Below are positions 46,101 through 54,990 of a stretch of 64,000 nt of DNA, piece by piece. Position numbers and translations under genes: made by a program. The number at the start of each line of letters is the position of its first letter. Positions within the stretch are counted from its first letter, which is position 1. The stretch is taken from NCBI GenBank assembly GCA_002633005.1, contig NMRA01000018.1, positions 1,572,814 through 1,636,813 of the forward strand. The letters are read 5' to 3'. The notes below the pieces were generated by a model, which ran no database searches, had not been told where the DNA came from, and saw only the letters and a list, made by a program, of their open reading frames with translations. This DNA comes from Phoronis australis (taxonomy: Eukaryota; Phoronida; Phoronidae).

Positions 46101-49100
46101 TCCCTAAGTAAATGGATGACTCCGTCGTGTAGTGGTTAAGGTGCTGGACTCAAATCATATGTAGTTCCAGAAGTCGTGGATTCAAATCCTGCCTCGGACA
46201 AGAAAAAAAATCACACGATGAGTGTACCACAAATCCGTGCTCATTCTTCTAAGAACGCGGGAACACCTGACGATGACCAGAGAATAGACCGACAGAAACG
46301 TCGTGACAGTGTAAAAAAATAATTGCAGGCGGTCTGATACACGTTGTATCAGACGTGCGCAGGCCTCGCATGTGAGCCCATTGCACTGATCACCTGGAAA
46401 TATTTTTATGCTTTATTGATATATGGTTAAAACCGAGCTGAGGAGCTAGAAACCTGGCTCAAGGGTTTTGCAGTGTGACATGGTGGGACTTGAACCCACG
46501 ACCTCGAGTAAAGAAAGCGGGCACTGTGACAGTGTAAATAGACCAAGAGATTTTAATAATAGTTTTATACTTTGTAGCTAATTCACCCCAAGTGATAAAT
46601 ATACTATATCAAATTTAAAATTCGAGACATATTATGTTCCCAGAATATTGCAAATTGCCTTACTTTCTCATGCAGTGACTCTTAATAAGAAAAGTGTCCG
46701 ACCTTGAAGTTTCGGACACTTAGTTTTGAATTAGTTTTTCCACCTTAACCCAGTTAGATTTTGGAGACAGATCCTTGACGTCGGCTTCTAAAATAGGATT
46801 TAATTGTTACTGACTGTCATATGTTTAATTTCGAAACAACTATGAGTCATTTCTGCAAGTAAAGGACCCATGAAATATTATGCTTTCATACAAAACAACT
46901 TCTGTCTCAAAAGCCCATTAAAAGTCTAGGAATATTCTTTGGCGGAAGAGGGGATGACGCTGAAAAACTCAATTTTGATGATAAAATCCAAAAGCTTAAA
47001 GACCTGTTTAATATTTGGAAAATACGAAATTTGTCCATAAAAGGCAGAATCTTCCTTACGAAAACTTATGGTTTATCGAAACTCATTCATGTAGTGTCAA
47101 CTGTGGGTATCTCTAAAAAAAGAATTCGTGAAGTTAATAAACTTATCAGAGAATTTGTTTGGTTAAATAAAACACCAAAAATTAAAGAAACTGTGACTAT
47201 TTTACCATATCAAGAGGGTGGTTTGAAATATCCTAACATGGAACTGATCAAATTAAACTTATTATTTAATTGGGTCAAGCGCTTTAATACAGAGGATGAG
47301 GCAAGTTGGAAGATATACCCGAGGCATCTTTTCAGTCGTATTGGCGGTGTCCTCATTTTTTCATCCAATTTTGAACTGAAAACCCTAAAATGCGAAATTA
47401 AGAACCCTTTTTACAAAGATGTTCTCTCAACCTTAGATATTCTTAATCCTGGAATATTTAATGAAGTACCAATAGCCAAACAAGTGATATGGAACAATTG
47501 TAACTTAACTGTTAACGGTAAATCGTTATTTTAACAAGATCTGTACAATGCAGGCCTCATATTTTGTGAAGATTTTTTAGATAGCCAGAACAAACTTCTT
47601 AAATGGGAAAGCATTAAGAAAAATTATAACTTAAAGGATACGTCTATCATACCATTTTATTCCACCACAACGACCTTGAAGAAAGTTCTGGGTCCGTCGG
47701 ATAGAAGGATTGTTAGTTGTAATAACATTAGATTTTTATTCTTCAATAGTTCCACTCCATGGATCAAAAACACATTTATTCACAAGTTTTCTGTAAAACC
47801 AGATAATTATGCGTTTTTACTCAACTACTACACAGACGCCGAAATTAAAGAAATATATAATCTCCCTTTTAATCTACCCATAAACCGTCATTTGTCATTG
47901 TTTAAATACTTTTTCATTCACAAAAGAATTTATACAAACAAAATGTTAAAAATATTTGGTATTTCACAAACAGACCAATGTCCCTACTGTGGCGAAGTCC
48001 AGACTTTTCAGCATATGTTTTACAGCTGCGTCTGTGTTAAACGTTTCTGGAATTCTTTACATCATTTCATAAGTAAAGTTTTTAATTTACACACTGAGCC
48101 ATCTATGTTCCACTTCTTAGTTTGCTTCTTTGGCAATCTAAGTGAAATCTTGAATACCATATACACTCATGCCCAACATTATATTTATACATCATCGAGA
48201 GATAGGTCTCAACCTTGTTTTAATAAGTTTAGATGTATACTTTTTGACGCAGTGAACCTCATTGTATTTAATGCCTCGGATAAAACTTCAGAACAGTGGA
48301 GGGTTTTGCAGGCATCTCTTTAAAATGATTCAAATAATACATGGTGTTATTTTTTTTTTAACCACTTCTGTTGTATTATAAGAAAATTGACCTTTTCATA
48401 AATATGCACCTACGTAAATGTAAACATAAGTTAAGTTAATTAAATCGTGTGAATGTGGGTGTGAATGAGTGTATGAAAGTCCTTCCCCTTCCCGTTTCCC
48501 CCCTTTCATATTATTATCGGCTAATTATTCGCCCAATCATTAGGAGTAATTTCCAGATACTTATTTGTTTAATTAAGGTGATGTATTATACTCTAGTAAG
48601 TTGTAAAGATACGTAGTTGGGGCTACCCAACCCCAGCCGTATCTACTATTCATTAATGATATGCTTTCTGGGTAAATAAACGTATTAAAAAAAAACTTCT
48701 GTCTCAAATATAAATCATAATATGCTCATTTTTCTGGGAAGTTCACTGTCCAAAATTCAAGTAATCGATCTACTTATGCGTTTAGAGATGTATGTTGTGT
48801 TTCAAATTATTCTCATACTGTCTCAGTCATCTCATGTCCGACTAATTAGCAATTCTCCGGCGTTGTCTTTATTGTGTTTTTTTTTTCAATTATGTTCTAG
48901 ATGCTGCTACGTTCATGACCAGTGCTATGATGGAATCATCAAAAGCGGGCGTTGTGGGAGTCTTTCTGGCTTCTATATCACGAGATATCACTTCAGTGAA
49001 TGTCGCAATCGCAAGGTTACGTGCAGTAAGTTGTACATTTATTCATAAGTGACATCTAGTGGCTATACATCTCGAAATATCACATCAGTCTATGCCGTAA

Positions 49101-50636
49101 TCGCAAGGCAACGTGCATTTAAGCTGTACATCTATTCACGCCGTGCCATCTAGTGACTCCATATCACGAGACCCCACTTCTGTAGAGCGGTAATAAAGTG
49201 TTGTACAGCTATTCAACAGGGCCATTACTTTGTTAGTGTCACAGTTTGTTACCGAGTTGATCTTCTGATACACGTGTGTATTACTTTAGAAACATGGTGG
49301 CCACCACTGCGGCTCTGTGCACTTCGTCATCAAATACACAGATGGCAGTGGACAGAATCCTTCGATATCAAAATCATCAAATGACCTAAACCTGGTGGTT
49401 TTTCGGTCTTCCGGACTTCTTAAATAAAATTTCAGTGAAAAGTTGAGGAGAAATCAGTGTTCTTCTTCCGAAGAAATACGATAAATAGTAGCCCAAAATG
49501 AAGTCATCGTTTGTCTTTTGTTGACCAATGGTCATAACGGCGGCATATAATTAGTTTACTACTTGCGACCTTTAAGAAATGGTCGCTAGGTTATTGTTTG
49601 ATCTTGGAAGCCGCTTTCGTCTGGAGTTAGAACTGTGCAAGGGATATTTGTTTTATAGCTAGAAAAAGATCAAAATCATTATTAGTTTTTGTACAACAGA
49701 CAAGTTTGTAACAAGTTATGTAGATAGAGTTTGCGGTGTTAGACTCTCGTCCATGAGTGTTCTGTAAGGAGCTGGTTGGAAATAATGGCAATGTTAAATT
49801 TTAGGACACGGTCACGCATAGGGGGTTTTGCACATTTCCCACTGTTGAAAACGTGCAAGGAATATCGTTTCGTTTGTTAATGGAAAGAAACGAACAAACT
49901 CATCCTCAATATATAAAGAAAAATACTGTTTGAAAATATCTCCAATTTTTCAAAATACATGCATTGCCAAGCAATCAATACATACAGTAAATGTTTGAAA
50001 GAGTTTGCTGGTGTAGACTGGTCGTCTAAACTCACCAAAAGTATCAGCACGCTCGTGGTTGCAAACAAAACTTTCACGGAGTTTGTCAGCAGGGGCGGAT
50101 CCAAGATTTTGAGTTAGGGGGGCAGGGCACAGGAATAGCCAGAGTTTCGGCAGATGCTTGAGCTCAGCCTAAGATATAGGGATGCAGGGGTCTCGAATTT
50201 TTTGGGTTTGCGGACCTTTTGTCTAAAAATATCGGTAAACGGGGTTTGGTCGTTTGACAGGGCCTGTGAATTGTTTATTCACCCCCCGATCCCCCATGGT
50301 TGCGCGCATGTGCTAGTCAGCAGTTCGCACCCGAACTGCCAAATGGTATCTGGTAGAATTTTATGGCGGCCATGGCCCCTTNTGTAGCTCTGACAGAGCG
50401 TGTGACTTTTGATTAACGGTGCCAGGATGAATTGATTACATCAGCCCGCGTCCTTTTCAGCCGAGAAGAAAGACTACCCGAATAAACCGTGGTACCCTTG
50501 GTACTGGCTCTGGAGCAGTTACCCTATTGAGTGTCGTGTGGCAAAGTGCAAATGTGACTTGGCGTCGGCTGAATGCTTTGCCTTAAATCCTGTAAATGAT
50601 AAATATCATAATTACGATTTGAAGAACTGTAATTGA
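31065..50636 (+). CDS. Secreted phospholipase A2, intact copy (PLA2 copy 2), five exons
   Basis: Predicted secreted, calcium-dependent PLA2 hydrolysing the sn-2 ester of glycerophospholipids outside the cell. Exons are 31065-31167, 32556-32606, 34093-34255, 48901-49025 and 50461-50636; all introns are GT-AG and phases agree, giving 618 nt including TGA, or 205 residues. Seen in the protein: a hydrophobic signal peptide in the first about 25 residues, a short acidic linker (exon 2), the start of the catalytic domain LVMCATG (69-75), calcium loop YGCFCGKGG (87-95), PVDGLDRCCYVHDQCYD with catalytic His111 and Asp112, and CKCD plus AECF near the C-terminus, the CxCDxxAAxCF region of group I/II enzymes. 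Unusual: a Trp/Tyr-rich insertion in exon 5 before CxxxKCKCD. Intron 3 is 14.6 kb because of transposons. A close paralogue lies on each side in the same orientation. Group assignment within secreted PLA2s is not settled. Confidence 0.88.
31168..34092. other. Introns 1 and 2 of PLA2 copy 2
   Basis: No gene inside apart from exon 2 (32556-32606). Intron 2 is only 1.5 kb here because the gypsy and LINE debris of copy 1 is absent. Confidence 0.6.
32556..32606 (+). CDS. PLA2 copy 2 exon 2: 51-nt acidic linker
   Basis: A 51-nt exon between TTTTCAG and GTAAGA, both junctions phase 1. It encodes an acidic segment containing DEDSYADTASKLDLR, just after the signal peptide and before the catalytic domain. 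Copy 3 has the same 51-nt exon at 62772-62822 with few changes; copy 1 keeps only a damaged 46-nt relic at 1473-1518. Family knowledge suggests a propeptide-like role, which is inference. Confidence 0.8.
34093..34255 (+). CDS. PLA2 copy 2 exon 3: calcium-binding loop
   Basis: A 163-nt exon after TTCTCCCAG, ending GAT-AG before GTAAAG. It encodes DIVIDGRKRSFLYEYPKLVM, then CATGKN and the calcium loop DYGCFCGKGGVG followed by STPVDGLDR. The YGCxCGxGG loop and PVDxLDR are hallmark secreted-PLA2 motifs. The homologous exon in copy 1 (10216-10379) is one base longer and out of frame. Confidence 0.87.
35764..36436 (-). other. Unrecognised open frames inside the hAT-like element
   Basis: The frame 35948-36436 (162 residues) includes SRLPRNMYIGSNGLLVLEPF and NCCVNELVHLYNAASRFAAQ. 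The overlapping frame 35764-35982 continues with SQDPFASLAIFEINIPMCER. Uniformly mixed, protein-like composition over two frames is compatible with a frameshifted gene, but no family is recognised. Chance is possible. Confidence 0.25.
36641..36935. repeat. Direct repeat of about 100 bp, two copies
   Basis: 36641-36745 and 36840-36935 share GGTCTC..GACGGACCAGGCC, TCAGTGTAC, TGGTCCCTC and GAACTA blocks. Confidence 0.7.
37748..38095. repeat. About 60-bp degenerate tandem repeat, six units
   Basis: Units begin near 37748, 37811, 37869, 37925, 37992 and 38056, with recurring GACGTGTTCATG, GAAGTGTGCTTT and AATGCAAACAGAAC blocks. Confidence 0.7.
38096..40400. other. Intron 3 of PLA2 copy 2, ancestral part
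   Basis: No gene. 39480-40395 aligns with intron 3 of copy 1 and preserves the unoccupied PLE-1 target at about 39915. 38096-39480 not recognised. Confidence 0.5.
40720..41760. repeat. Diverged interspersed repeat copies
   Basis: Recurring blocks near 40880-40990, 41190-41260 and 41560-41640 (CAAGGAACTTGCTAGATATA, AAGTTGCCACCAGGGGC...CACGGTG type), with a relative at about 52605-52700. Units are too diverged to delimit. No gene seen in 40400-42780. Confidence 0.4.
42783..43018 (-). mobile_element. Short hAT-like element, complete, 236 bp
   Basis: Ends CAGTGGCAGATCTACG and TGTAGATCCGCCTCTG, flanked by AGTGA (42778-42782 and 43019-43023). Poly-G/C tracts near both ends match the 34969-37608 element in opposite orientation. 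Confidence 0.8.
43232..43531 (-). pseudogene. Fragment with a C2H2-like finger, probably from a repeat-borne ORF
   Basis: Encodes IFLCPKDGCNSTFASGNKLK then QQVSMGWH. This fits the CPxxGCxxxFxxxxxLxxHxxxGxH finger found near the N-terminus of repetitive uncharacterised invertebrate proteins, except that the first His is Gln here. It is followed by DVGRKWAAKDTA. No start context or partner domains. The family resemblance is from memory of the pattern, not from a search. Confidence 0.35.
43535..44539. other. Intron 3 of PLA2 copy 2, no gene recognised
   Basis: The 131-residue frame 44009-44404 has no known motif. It directly precedes the Penelope element and may be its decayed 5' part. Confidence 0.35.
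44922..45303. mobile_element. 382-bp insertion with 92-bp identical inverted repeats in PLE-2
   Basis: 44948-45039 and 45212-45303 are perfect 92-bp inverted repeats (TATACAGAATTTGTTGAATG...). Direct repeats ATGGAAGAAGA (44911-44921 and 45304-45314) flank the insertion and restore the Penelope reading MEE. An 11-bp duplication plus long TIRs would suit a Mutator-like MITE; the left TIR, however, lies 26 nt inside the left edge, which is unexplained. TA flanks both TIRs, so a TA-target element is the alternative. Confidence 0.75.
46121..46203 (+). ncRNA. tRNA-like sequence in the PLE-2 3' region
   Basis: A box TAGTGGTTAAGG, an anticodon-like GGACTCAAATC, and B box GATTCAAATCC, followed by an A-rich run. 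T-stem position 53-61 is mismatched (A-C) and the acceptor stem does not close, so it is a tRNA-derived remnant (SINE head or Pol III module) rather than a functional tRNA. Confidence 0.45.
46316..46525 (-). mobile_element. tRNA-derived SINE (family S1), 5'-truncated
   Basis: Minus-strand copy of the SINE at 51716-51946: B box GGGTTCAAGTCCCACCA, the CCGAGCTGAGGAG region reversed, and GCGAGGCCTGCGCAC. Flanked by 13-bp target duplications GTGACAGTGTAAA (46303-46315 and 46526-46538). It lacks the A-box end. Confidence 0.8.
46692..46721. repeat. 10-bp perfect hairpin
   Basis: AAGTGTCCGA and TCGGACACTT around a 10-nt loop. No function assigned. Confidence 0.7.
46912..48693 (+). mobile_element. 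5'-truncated L1/Tx1-type LINE with one internal stop
   Basis: Encodes the C-terminal part of a non-LTR ORF2, from KSLGIFFGGRGDDAEKLNFD and LKDLFNIWKIRNLSIKGRIF through FVWLNKTPKIKETVTILPYQ and EGGLKYPNMELIKLNLLFNW to the cysteine-rich end CPYCGEVQTFQHMFYSC, which is the CxxC-H-C finger of L1-like proteins. One TAA at 47532-47534 lies in the same frame between 47031-47531 and the continuation to 48323. A short A-tail follows AATAAACGTATT. Target duplications AACTTCTGTCTCAAA flank it (46897-46911 and 48694-48708). The site is unoccupied in PLA2 copy 1 near 13487 (ATTTCTGTCTCCAAAG). Confidence 0.9.
48901..49025 (+). CDS. PLA2 copy 2 exon 4: CCxxHDxCY active site
   Basis: A 125-nt exon after TATGTTCTAG with donor GCA-GTAAGT. 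The first base completes the Arg codon split from exon 3. It encodes CCYVHDQCYDGIIKSGRCG, containing the catalytic His-Asp pair, then YITRYHFSECRNRKVTC, which corresponds to the Y-x-Y-x-C segment of secreted PLA2s. It is 9 nt shorter than exon 4 of copy 1 (in-frame difference). Its 3' half plus the donor is the first unit of a tandem repeat that continues into the intron. Confidence 0.88.
48967..49215 (+). repeat. Tandem repeat made from the PLA2 exon 4 end and its splice donor (copy 2)
   Basis: Units 48967-49059, 49060-49153 and a partial from 49154. Unit 2 still reads KYHISLCRNRKATC in the frame corresponding to exon 4 but has ATTTAAG instead of GTAAGT at the donor. Confidence 0.75.
49216..50460. 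other. Intron 4 of PLA2 copy 2
   Basis: Aligns with intron 4 of copy 1 at several places (AGCCCAAA-TGAAGTCATCGTTT, GATCTTGGAA-CCGCTTTCGTCTGGAGTT). A hAT-like end GGGGCGGATCC lies near 50094, and one N is at 50382. No gene. Confidence 0.5.
50461..50636 (+). CDS. PLA2 copy 2 exon 5: aromatic insert, CxCD motif and stop
   Basis: Terminal exon after TCCTTTTCAG, ending TGA at 50634-50636. It encodes an aromatic-rich stretch (NKPWYPWYWLWSSYP), then CRVAKCKCDLASAECFALNP and a short tail ending NCN. CKCDLASAECF aligns with the CNCDRxAAxCF region of pancreatic-type PLA2; the Asp belongs to the catalytic hydrogen-bond network. An AATAAA lies 46 nt downstream. Confidence 0.87.
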
Positions 50637-50681
50637 ACGTCAAAAGATTGTTGCACGTGTGAATAACCGTGAATAATAAAC

Positions 50682-50687
50682 AATAAA
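50682..50687 (+). promoter_or_regulatory. Polyadenylation signal AATAAA of PLA2 copy 2
   Basis: A canonical AATAAA sits 46 nt after the TGA of exon 5, in an A-rich stretch followed by a GT/T-rich stretch. It is the first AATAAA downstream of the stop and gives a plausible short 3' UTR. In copy 1 the corresponding UTR is broken by a transposon at 15025. Confidence 0.55.
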
Positions 50688-50895
50688 AATGTTGTTTTAT
50701 GTTTCTGCTCATGCTTGCAAAAATTCTTTGAGTTAGTATATTATAAAGTAGTTGCTGGATGTAAGAGGAATATTGTCAAAATATTATAAAGAAGTGGTTT
50801 TTTACGCTGAACTAACTTTGTTTTTCTTTTTCCATGAATTTGTTTTACAATGCGTAGGAGTTGAGGAAACGCCACAGTTGACTCCAACTTCAGGG

Positions 50896-51297
50896 CCCGG
50901 TCTCCAATCTTTTTACTCAAAATGGAACTCGAAATTAGGTTTGGCATTTTCTACTCTACTTTTGGGCGAACTCAAGATAAGTGTCTATTATTCTATGCTC
51001 GAGTACACAATAACTTACGTAGATAATTTATTGCCCTTAGTTCACAGTTTGTAAACCCAATGTTAAAGCAATAAGTTCGAGTTTGAACTCGAAATTTCGA
51101 GTTTTTACTCGAGTTTGTAGCACGAATATAAGGGTCTTCAAGGGCAAACTTGAACTAGAAACTCCTATGCATAAACTATAATGTATTCGAGCACAGTCTG
51201 ATAACCAATTATCCTACGTTCGCACAAAAGGAGCAGAGAAATTGCCAAAAATAGTTTCGAGTTCGTTTCGAGTACAAAGATTAGAGACCGGGCCCAG
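50896..51297. mobile_element. MITE family M2, second copy
   Basis: Ends GGGCCCGGTCTCCAATCTTT and AAAGATTAGAGACCGGGCCC are near-perfect inverted repeats. No counterpart at this position in copy 1. Confidence 0.75.
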
Positions 51298-51715
51298 AAA
51301 ACAAAAGAGTTTGAGATGTAGTAAATAACCCAACCAGTTGTGTAGCTTCAGCTTTCTAATCAACGATTTTTAATATAAAGAAGAGAACTGTTTCTATGCT
51401 TTCTATCGAGGAAATTGGGATCAATTTGAACCAAAACGCAGTGGTTGAAGGAGAAGTATTAGCTCAGTGGGGCATGCGAAACTGTAAGTGGGCCAGCTGA
51501 ACTGAGGCTGAAGGAAGATGCCTGGCTGGCTATTCTGATCTGCACTTAGAGTCAACTGTAGCACGTATTCTAATTTCTGAGTCTTTAAAAAGAAAATATG
51601 GGATTGTTGGAAACCATTTTCCGGCATTCAGGTTTCAGAGTAATGTTTATAACAAATGTGACTATGTATTGTACAAAATTACAGCTACAATTGTGTGCGA
51701 ACAGCAAACATGCTC

Positions 51716-51946
51716 AAACAGGAGGCAGTGTGGCCTGGATGATAAGTGCCCGCTTTCTTTACTCGAGGTCGTGGGTTCAAGTCCCACCAGGTCACACTTC
51801 TAAACCCTTGAGCCCCAGCTCGGCTTTAACCATATATTAATAAAGCATAAAATAATTCAAGGTGATCAGTGCAATGAGCCCACATGCGAGGCCTGCGCAC
51901 GCCTGGTACAACCTGTGTCAGACCGCCTGCAATTATTTCTTTAAAT
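51716..51946 (+). mobile_element. tRNA-derived SINE (family S1), full length
   Basis: tRNA-like head with B box GGGTTCAAGTCCC and CCAGGTCACA acceptor-like end, then a body with GCGAGGCCTGCGCACG and an ATTATTTCTTTAAAT tail. Target duplications AAACATGCTC (51706-51715 and 51947-51956). PLA2 block 1 keeps the empty site CAAACGTGCTCTTATG at about 16380. Confidence 0.85.
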
Positions 51947-52095
51947 AAACATGCTCTATATACCCTGAAGCCTATTTGTGCCTACCGCGCCCCACAACTT
52001 CTACTGCGGATTTTTTGTTCACGATATTGAACCCAGGTGGCATGTAGACTCCACAAAGCTGAGTATTTCATCAAACTTTCACTAGATTTATCGAA

Positions 52096-52500
52096 CCTTG
52101 GCCTGGGGTCTAATATTTGCTATCGCATTCAAACTAGAATTATTTAATATACTCCTTTCTACTCACTACAAGTGTCTGCAATCCTGCTTTCATTTACGTA
52201 ATACCTTACGTGGACGAGTGTCTAATCCTAGTTCGCAATTGACGACCTCAACATGGAAGTTACAATTTCTTCCCCAAAGTCCATTTTTCAACATTTTTCT
52301 CGAGATCCCGAGCATTCACGCGAGTCTAACTGTAGCTTGTAAGTGTGGGGGTCACTTAAACCCGAACTTGGACAATAAGCTCATTCACGTAAATCATAAT
52401 ATACTCGAGCGTACAATAATGCACGATCGTCTTGAACAGAAAATCGGAAAAAAACGATTCCTAGTTTATATTTGAACACAAAGAAAAGACCCAGGCCTAG
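52096..52500. mobile_element. MITE family M2, third copy
   Basis: Starts GGCCTGGGGTCTAATATTTGC and ends ACAAAGAAAAGACCCAGGCC, diverged inverted repeats. Flank matches the 16608-16935 copy. Confidence 0.55.
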
Positions 52501-54229
52501 TGAATGCTACTCGCGTTACGCGTTCAGGTTATAAAAATTGGGTAGATGTGAAGGCAAAACGCTAGAAAAAACTGCCACTAGTTCAGTTATACTCAATGGA
52601 AACACACGCCAAATTTCATTAAGTTCGGTGAAGGAACTTCTATGGAGCCACCGCCCAAAAATAGAGTTGCCTCAAGAAGACACCACAGCAGTTCAAATAA
52701 CGCTCTCAACTATGCCCTTCAAAGAGTGAACACATGCAAGTTCGAGAATGATTTAGCTGGCAGACGTAAACAACCAGACTAAAAAGCAATAAAAACAAAA
52801 CCAAGGTGGCGTAGAATACGCCAAATGTATCCGAAAATGAAATAGGGGTGTCATCTCATACATGGATATGAATATAAAATTGATAGGGAGGGAAAAATTA
52901 AATTTGCTCGAAGGGGAGTGGTAATTGGACCCGCCCTAGAGTCATAGATCTTTAGTGTAAATTCCCTAGAAATACATTGGCCAAATTTAAGGCTATATTA
53001 AACCTTATCCAATGGGCTAAATTCCAAATCCAATATCAAAAACCTGGCTTTGTCAACTAGCAAAGATGTATTTTTTGTGAAAGAAAAAAGATCTAGGATT
53101 ATCAAAACTTATTTTATTTCCATGTCTCATTATGATTATTTCTTTAACACCTTTTAAGTCAAAATTTCATTTTTAAGAAAGGTACTTCCATAACAAAATA
53201 ACCCCTTGAACCATTTTTTAAGGAAAACTTCCCCAGTTACCTTAAAAACGCTGCCTTTATATCAAAAATCCTAACGGCATTTTTCGAGATACATGAATAA
53301 ATATTACGATTGGAAAGTTTCAACGAAATCCACATGGTTGTTTTCGAGAATTCGTGTTCCTAATTTCATATTAAGTCGATTTACCGAAGCCGAACTAAAG
53401 CCACTTAAGTTGGGATACGTGTAAATTTCAAAATCTTCGCCGGGGTAATTATTCGGTGAAAACTTGATTTCTGTCAATATAACCTTTACATGTTTTATAA
53501 ATGTTCGTTTTTTCAACATTGACCTGCAATGTCAATGGAATTTGCAGTGAGTAATTAACTTAATTATAACTAAAACGCTTTCATTTTGTTCGTGGGGTTT
53601 CCTGTGACCTAGGTCAGAAGGCGGAGTCAACAGTAAGTAGGTCAACAGCTCATTGTATAAACACGACGCACCGGGGAGAATAACTCAAGAACTCATTCTC
53701 ACGAAAGACGTCGCTCTAGAAGGTTGGCGACTAGTCTTTCACATATGGCTCATCACATTTACAAAATACTGCGAAAAACGGGTGATGAGGCTGGATCTCG
53801 CGAGATTATATCTGTTCGTATCCGCGCCAAATAAACCGCAGAAAAACGTTTCGTCATTACTGTAATTTGAATGAGTTTTTTAGCAGTTAGGACTAAGTTC
53901 TTAAAAATTGTAATTATAATCCTTGTAGATGAGAAGATCCGTTTTTGTCGACTCGTTTATGTATCAAAAGAAAGACTTATCTCCCTTGTCATGCATACTC
54001 GGGGAATTCCCTGTCAATGGAATCCCCGAGTACAATCGCGACGAATGCGGACGATATTGGAGTACCTGTAGTATTAATTGAAGCAATTTTAAAGCGAAAA
54101 ACATCATTGAAACGGTTTAGTTATCACTTAGTGAACATAAAAGGGTTCACTGTGCGATTAAAATAAAACTAGCAGAAGAAGCACAGTTGACAGGTCAACT
54201 AATTGTGCTTTTGACGTTCTCACACTGAA
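52501..54229. other. Spacer between PLA2 copies 2 and 3
   Basis: No gene recognised. Contains a 37-bp imperfect hairpin at 53996-54032 (TACTCGGGGAATTCC and GGAATCCCCGAGTA). Confidence 0.4.
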
Positions 54230-54990
54230 CTGCAATTTGTTTGCTTATTAGCCCTGTAGTTACCAAACTTTAGTAGATCTTTGCCGTGCACTAACCGTGG
54301 TAGATCTAGGATACCATAAGGGTGGGCCCAACATACTGCCTCCGAGAATTGGGCAAAGCGTGATTGTATGTACAGCCACCCCGAAAGTTGCAGGGCCGGC
54401 GATGTAACCTGGTGTTCCCCCCAAAAATAAAACAGCAACTCGACTCCGCCGCGCTCCGGGGCCTCCTGTTCCTTGTTGGTGAACTCCACATTTTTCACGC
54501 TGTTGCTGTTTAATTTTGCTTGCATCAGCCAGGGGAGGCGGGTCCCCTGCCCCCCCTCCCTTAAATCCGCCTATAACTAATTAAAATACCAGAACAGCAA
54601 TTTTTTGCGAGACATTAGTGATGTTGATACTGATGATGATGAAGAAACTAGTGGTGACGTTTTGTAGTACTGCTCCAGTGACGGATCAGGGACCAGAAAG
54701 GGGGTCCCCAACATGTTGCCTCGGGGAATTGGGCAGAGAGCGGTTGTATGTGTACAGGCTTCCCGAAAGTTGTGGGGGCCAGGAGAATGAAGCTTCTGTT
54801 CAGGAAATCTATCGACTAAAAAAATTTTAAATCTAAAAAACCGGAACTAGAGCCCTCCACGAACTGGGGACTGAGTCCCCCCACCCTTCTCCAGTACCGG
54901 TCTTAGTTATATTTCCTCACGCGTCGCGCTGTTGCAGTTTCATTTTGCTTGCGGCAGCCCCTACTCCCACCCCCTAAATCCACCTATAGT
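54230..54990. repeat. Diverged tandem duplication of about 400 bp
   Basis: Blocks AATTGGGCA, GTTGTATGT, CCCGAAAGTTG and the TTTTGCTTGC...CCTAAATCC(G/A)CCTATA end occur in 54300-54575 and again in 54690-54988. The ends resemble reversed left ends of the copy A/B hAT-like family. Confidence 0.55.

Larger units (their letters stand above)
44540..46315 (+). mobile_element. Penelope-like retroelement PLE-2, decayed, with nested insertions
   Basis: Reverse transcriptase core from about 44640: VTFCVNTTYFQHQDKFYEKK, stop, GMTMGSPQSPALANLYMEWF, then WKRYVDDTFTIF. After a nested 0.4-kb insertion it resumes with LPFLDVLVTRQGQLTTSVYY, KSNHTKGVMKGIIKCLASRS, LPYIPGITEKLGRVCKEF and TLGWRLTKVK. It ends in a GIY-YIG module: VISEIPCECSESYY, frameshift, IIGKTLRPLET, SGVAEHMWSKQHNIWWNN, RKIKEAMYMK, stop at 46087. 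The catalytic YVDD is intact, but several stops and frameshifts make it inactive. The tail near 46265 carries CTGACGATGACC...GAAACGTCG, a motif typical of Penelope 3' ends and possibly ribozyme-derived. Confidence 0.85.

Noticed and set aside
46121-46203. Functional tRNA-Leu gene
   Set aside because: The acceptor stem does not pair and the T-stem has an A-C mismatch; treated as tRNA-derived.
46692-46721. Hairpin as a transcription terminator
   Set aside because: Bacterial-type terminators are not expected in a eukaryotic intron and no T-tract follows directly.
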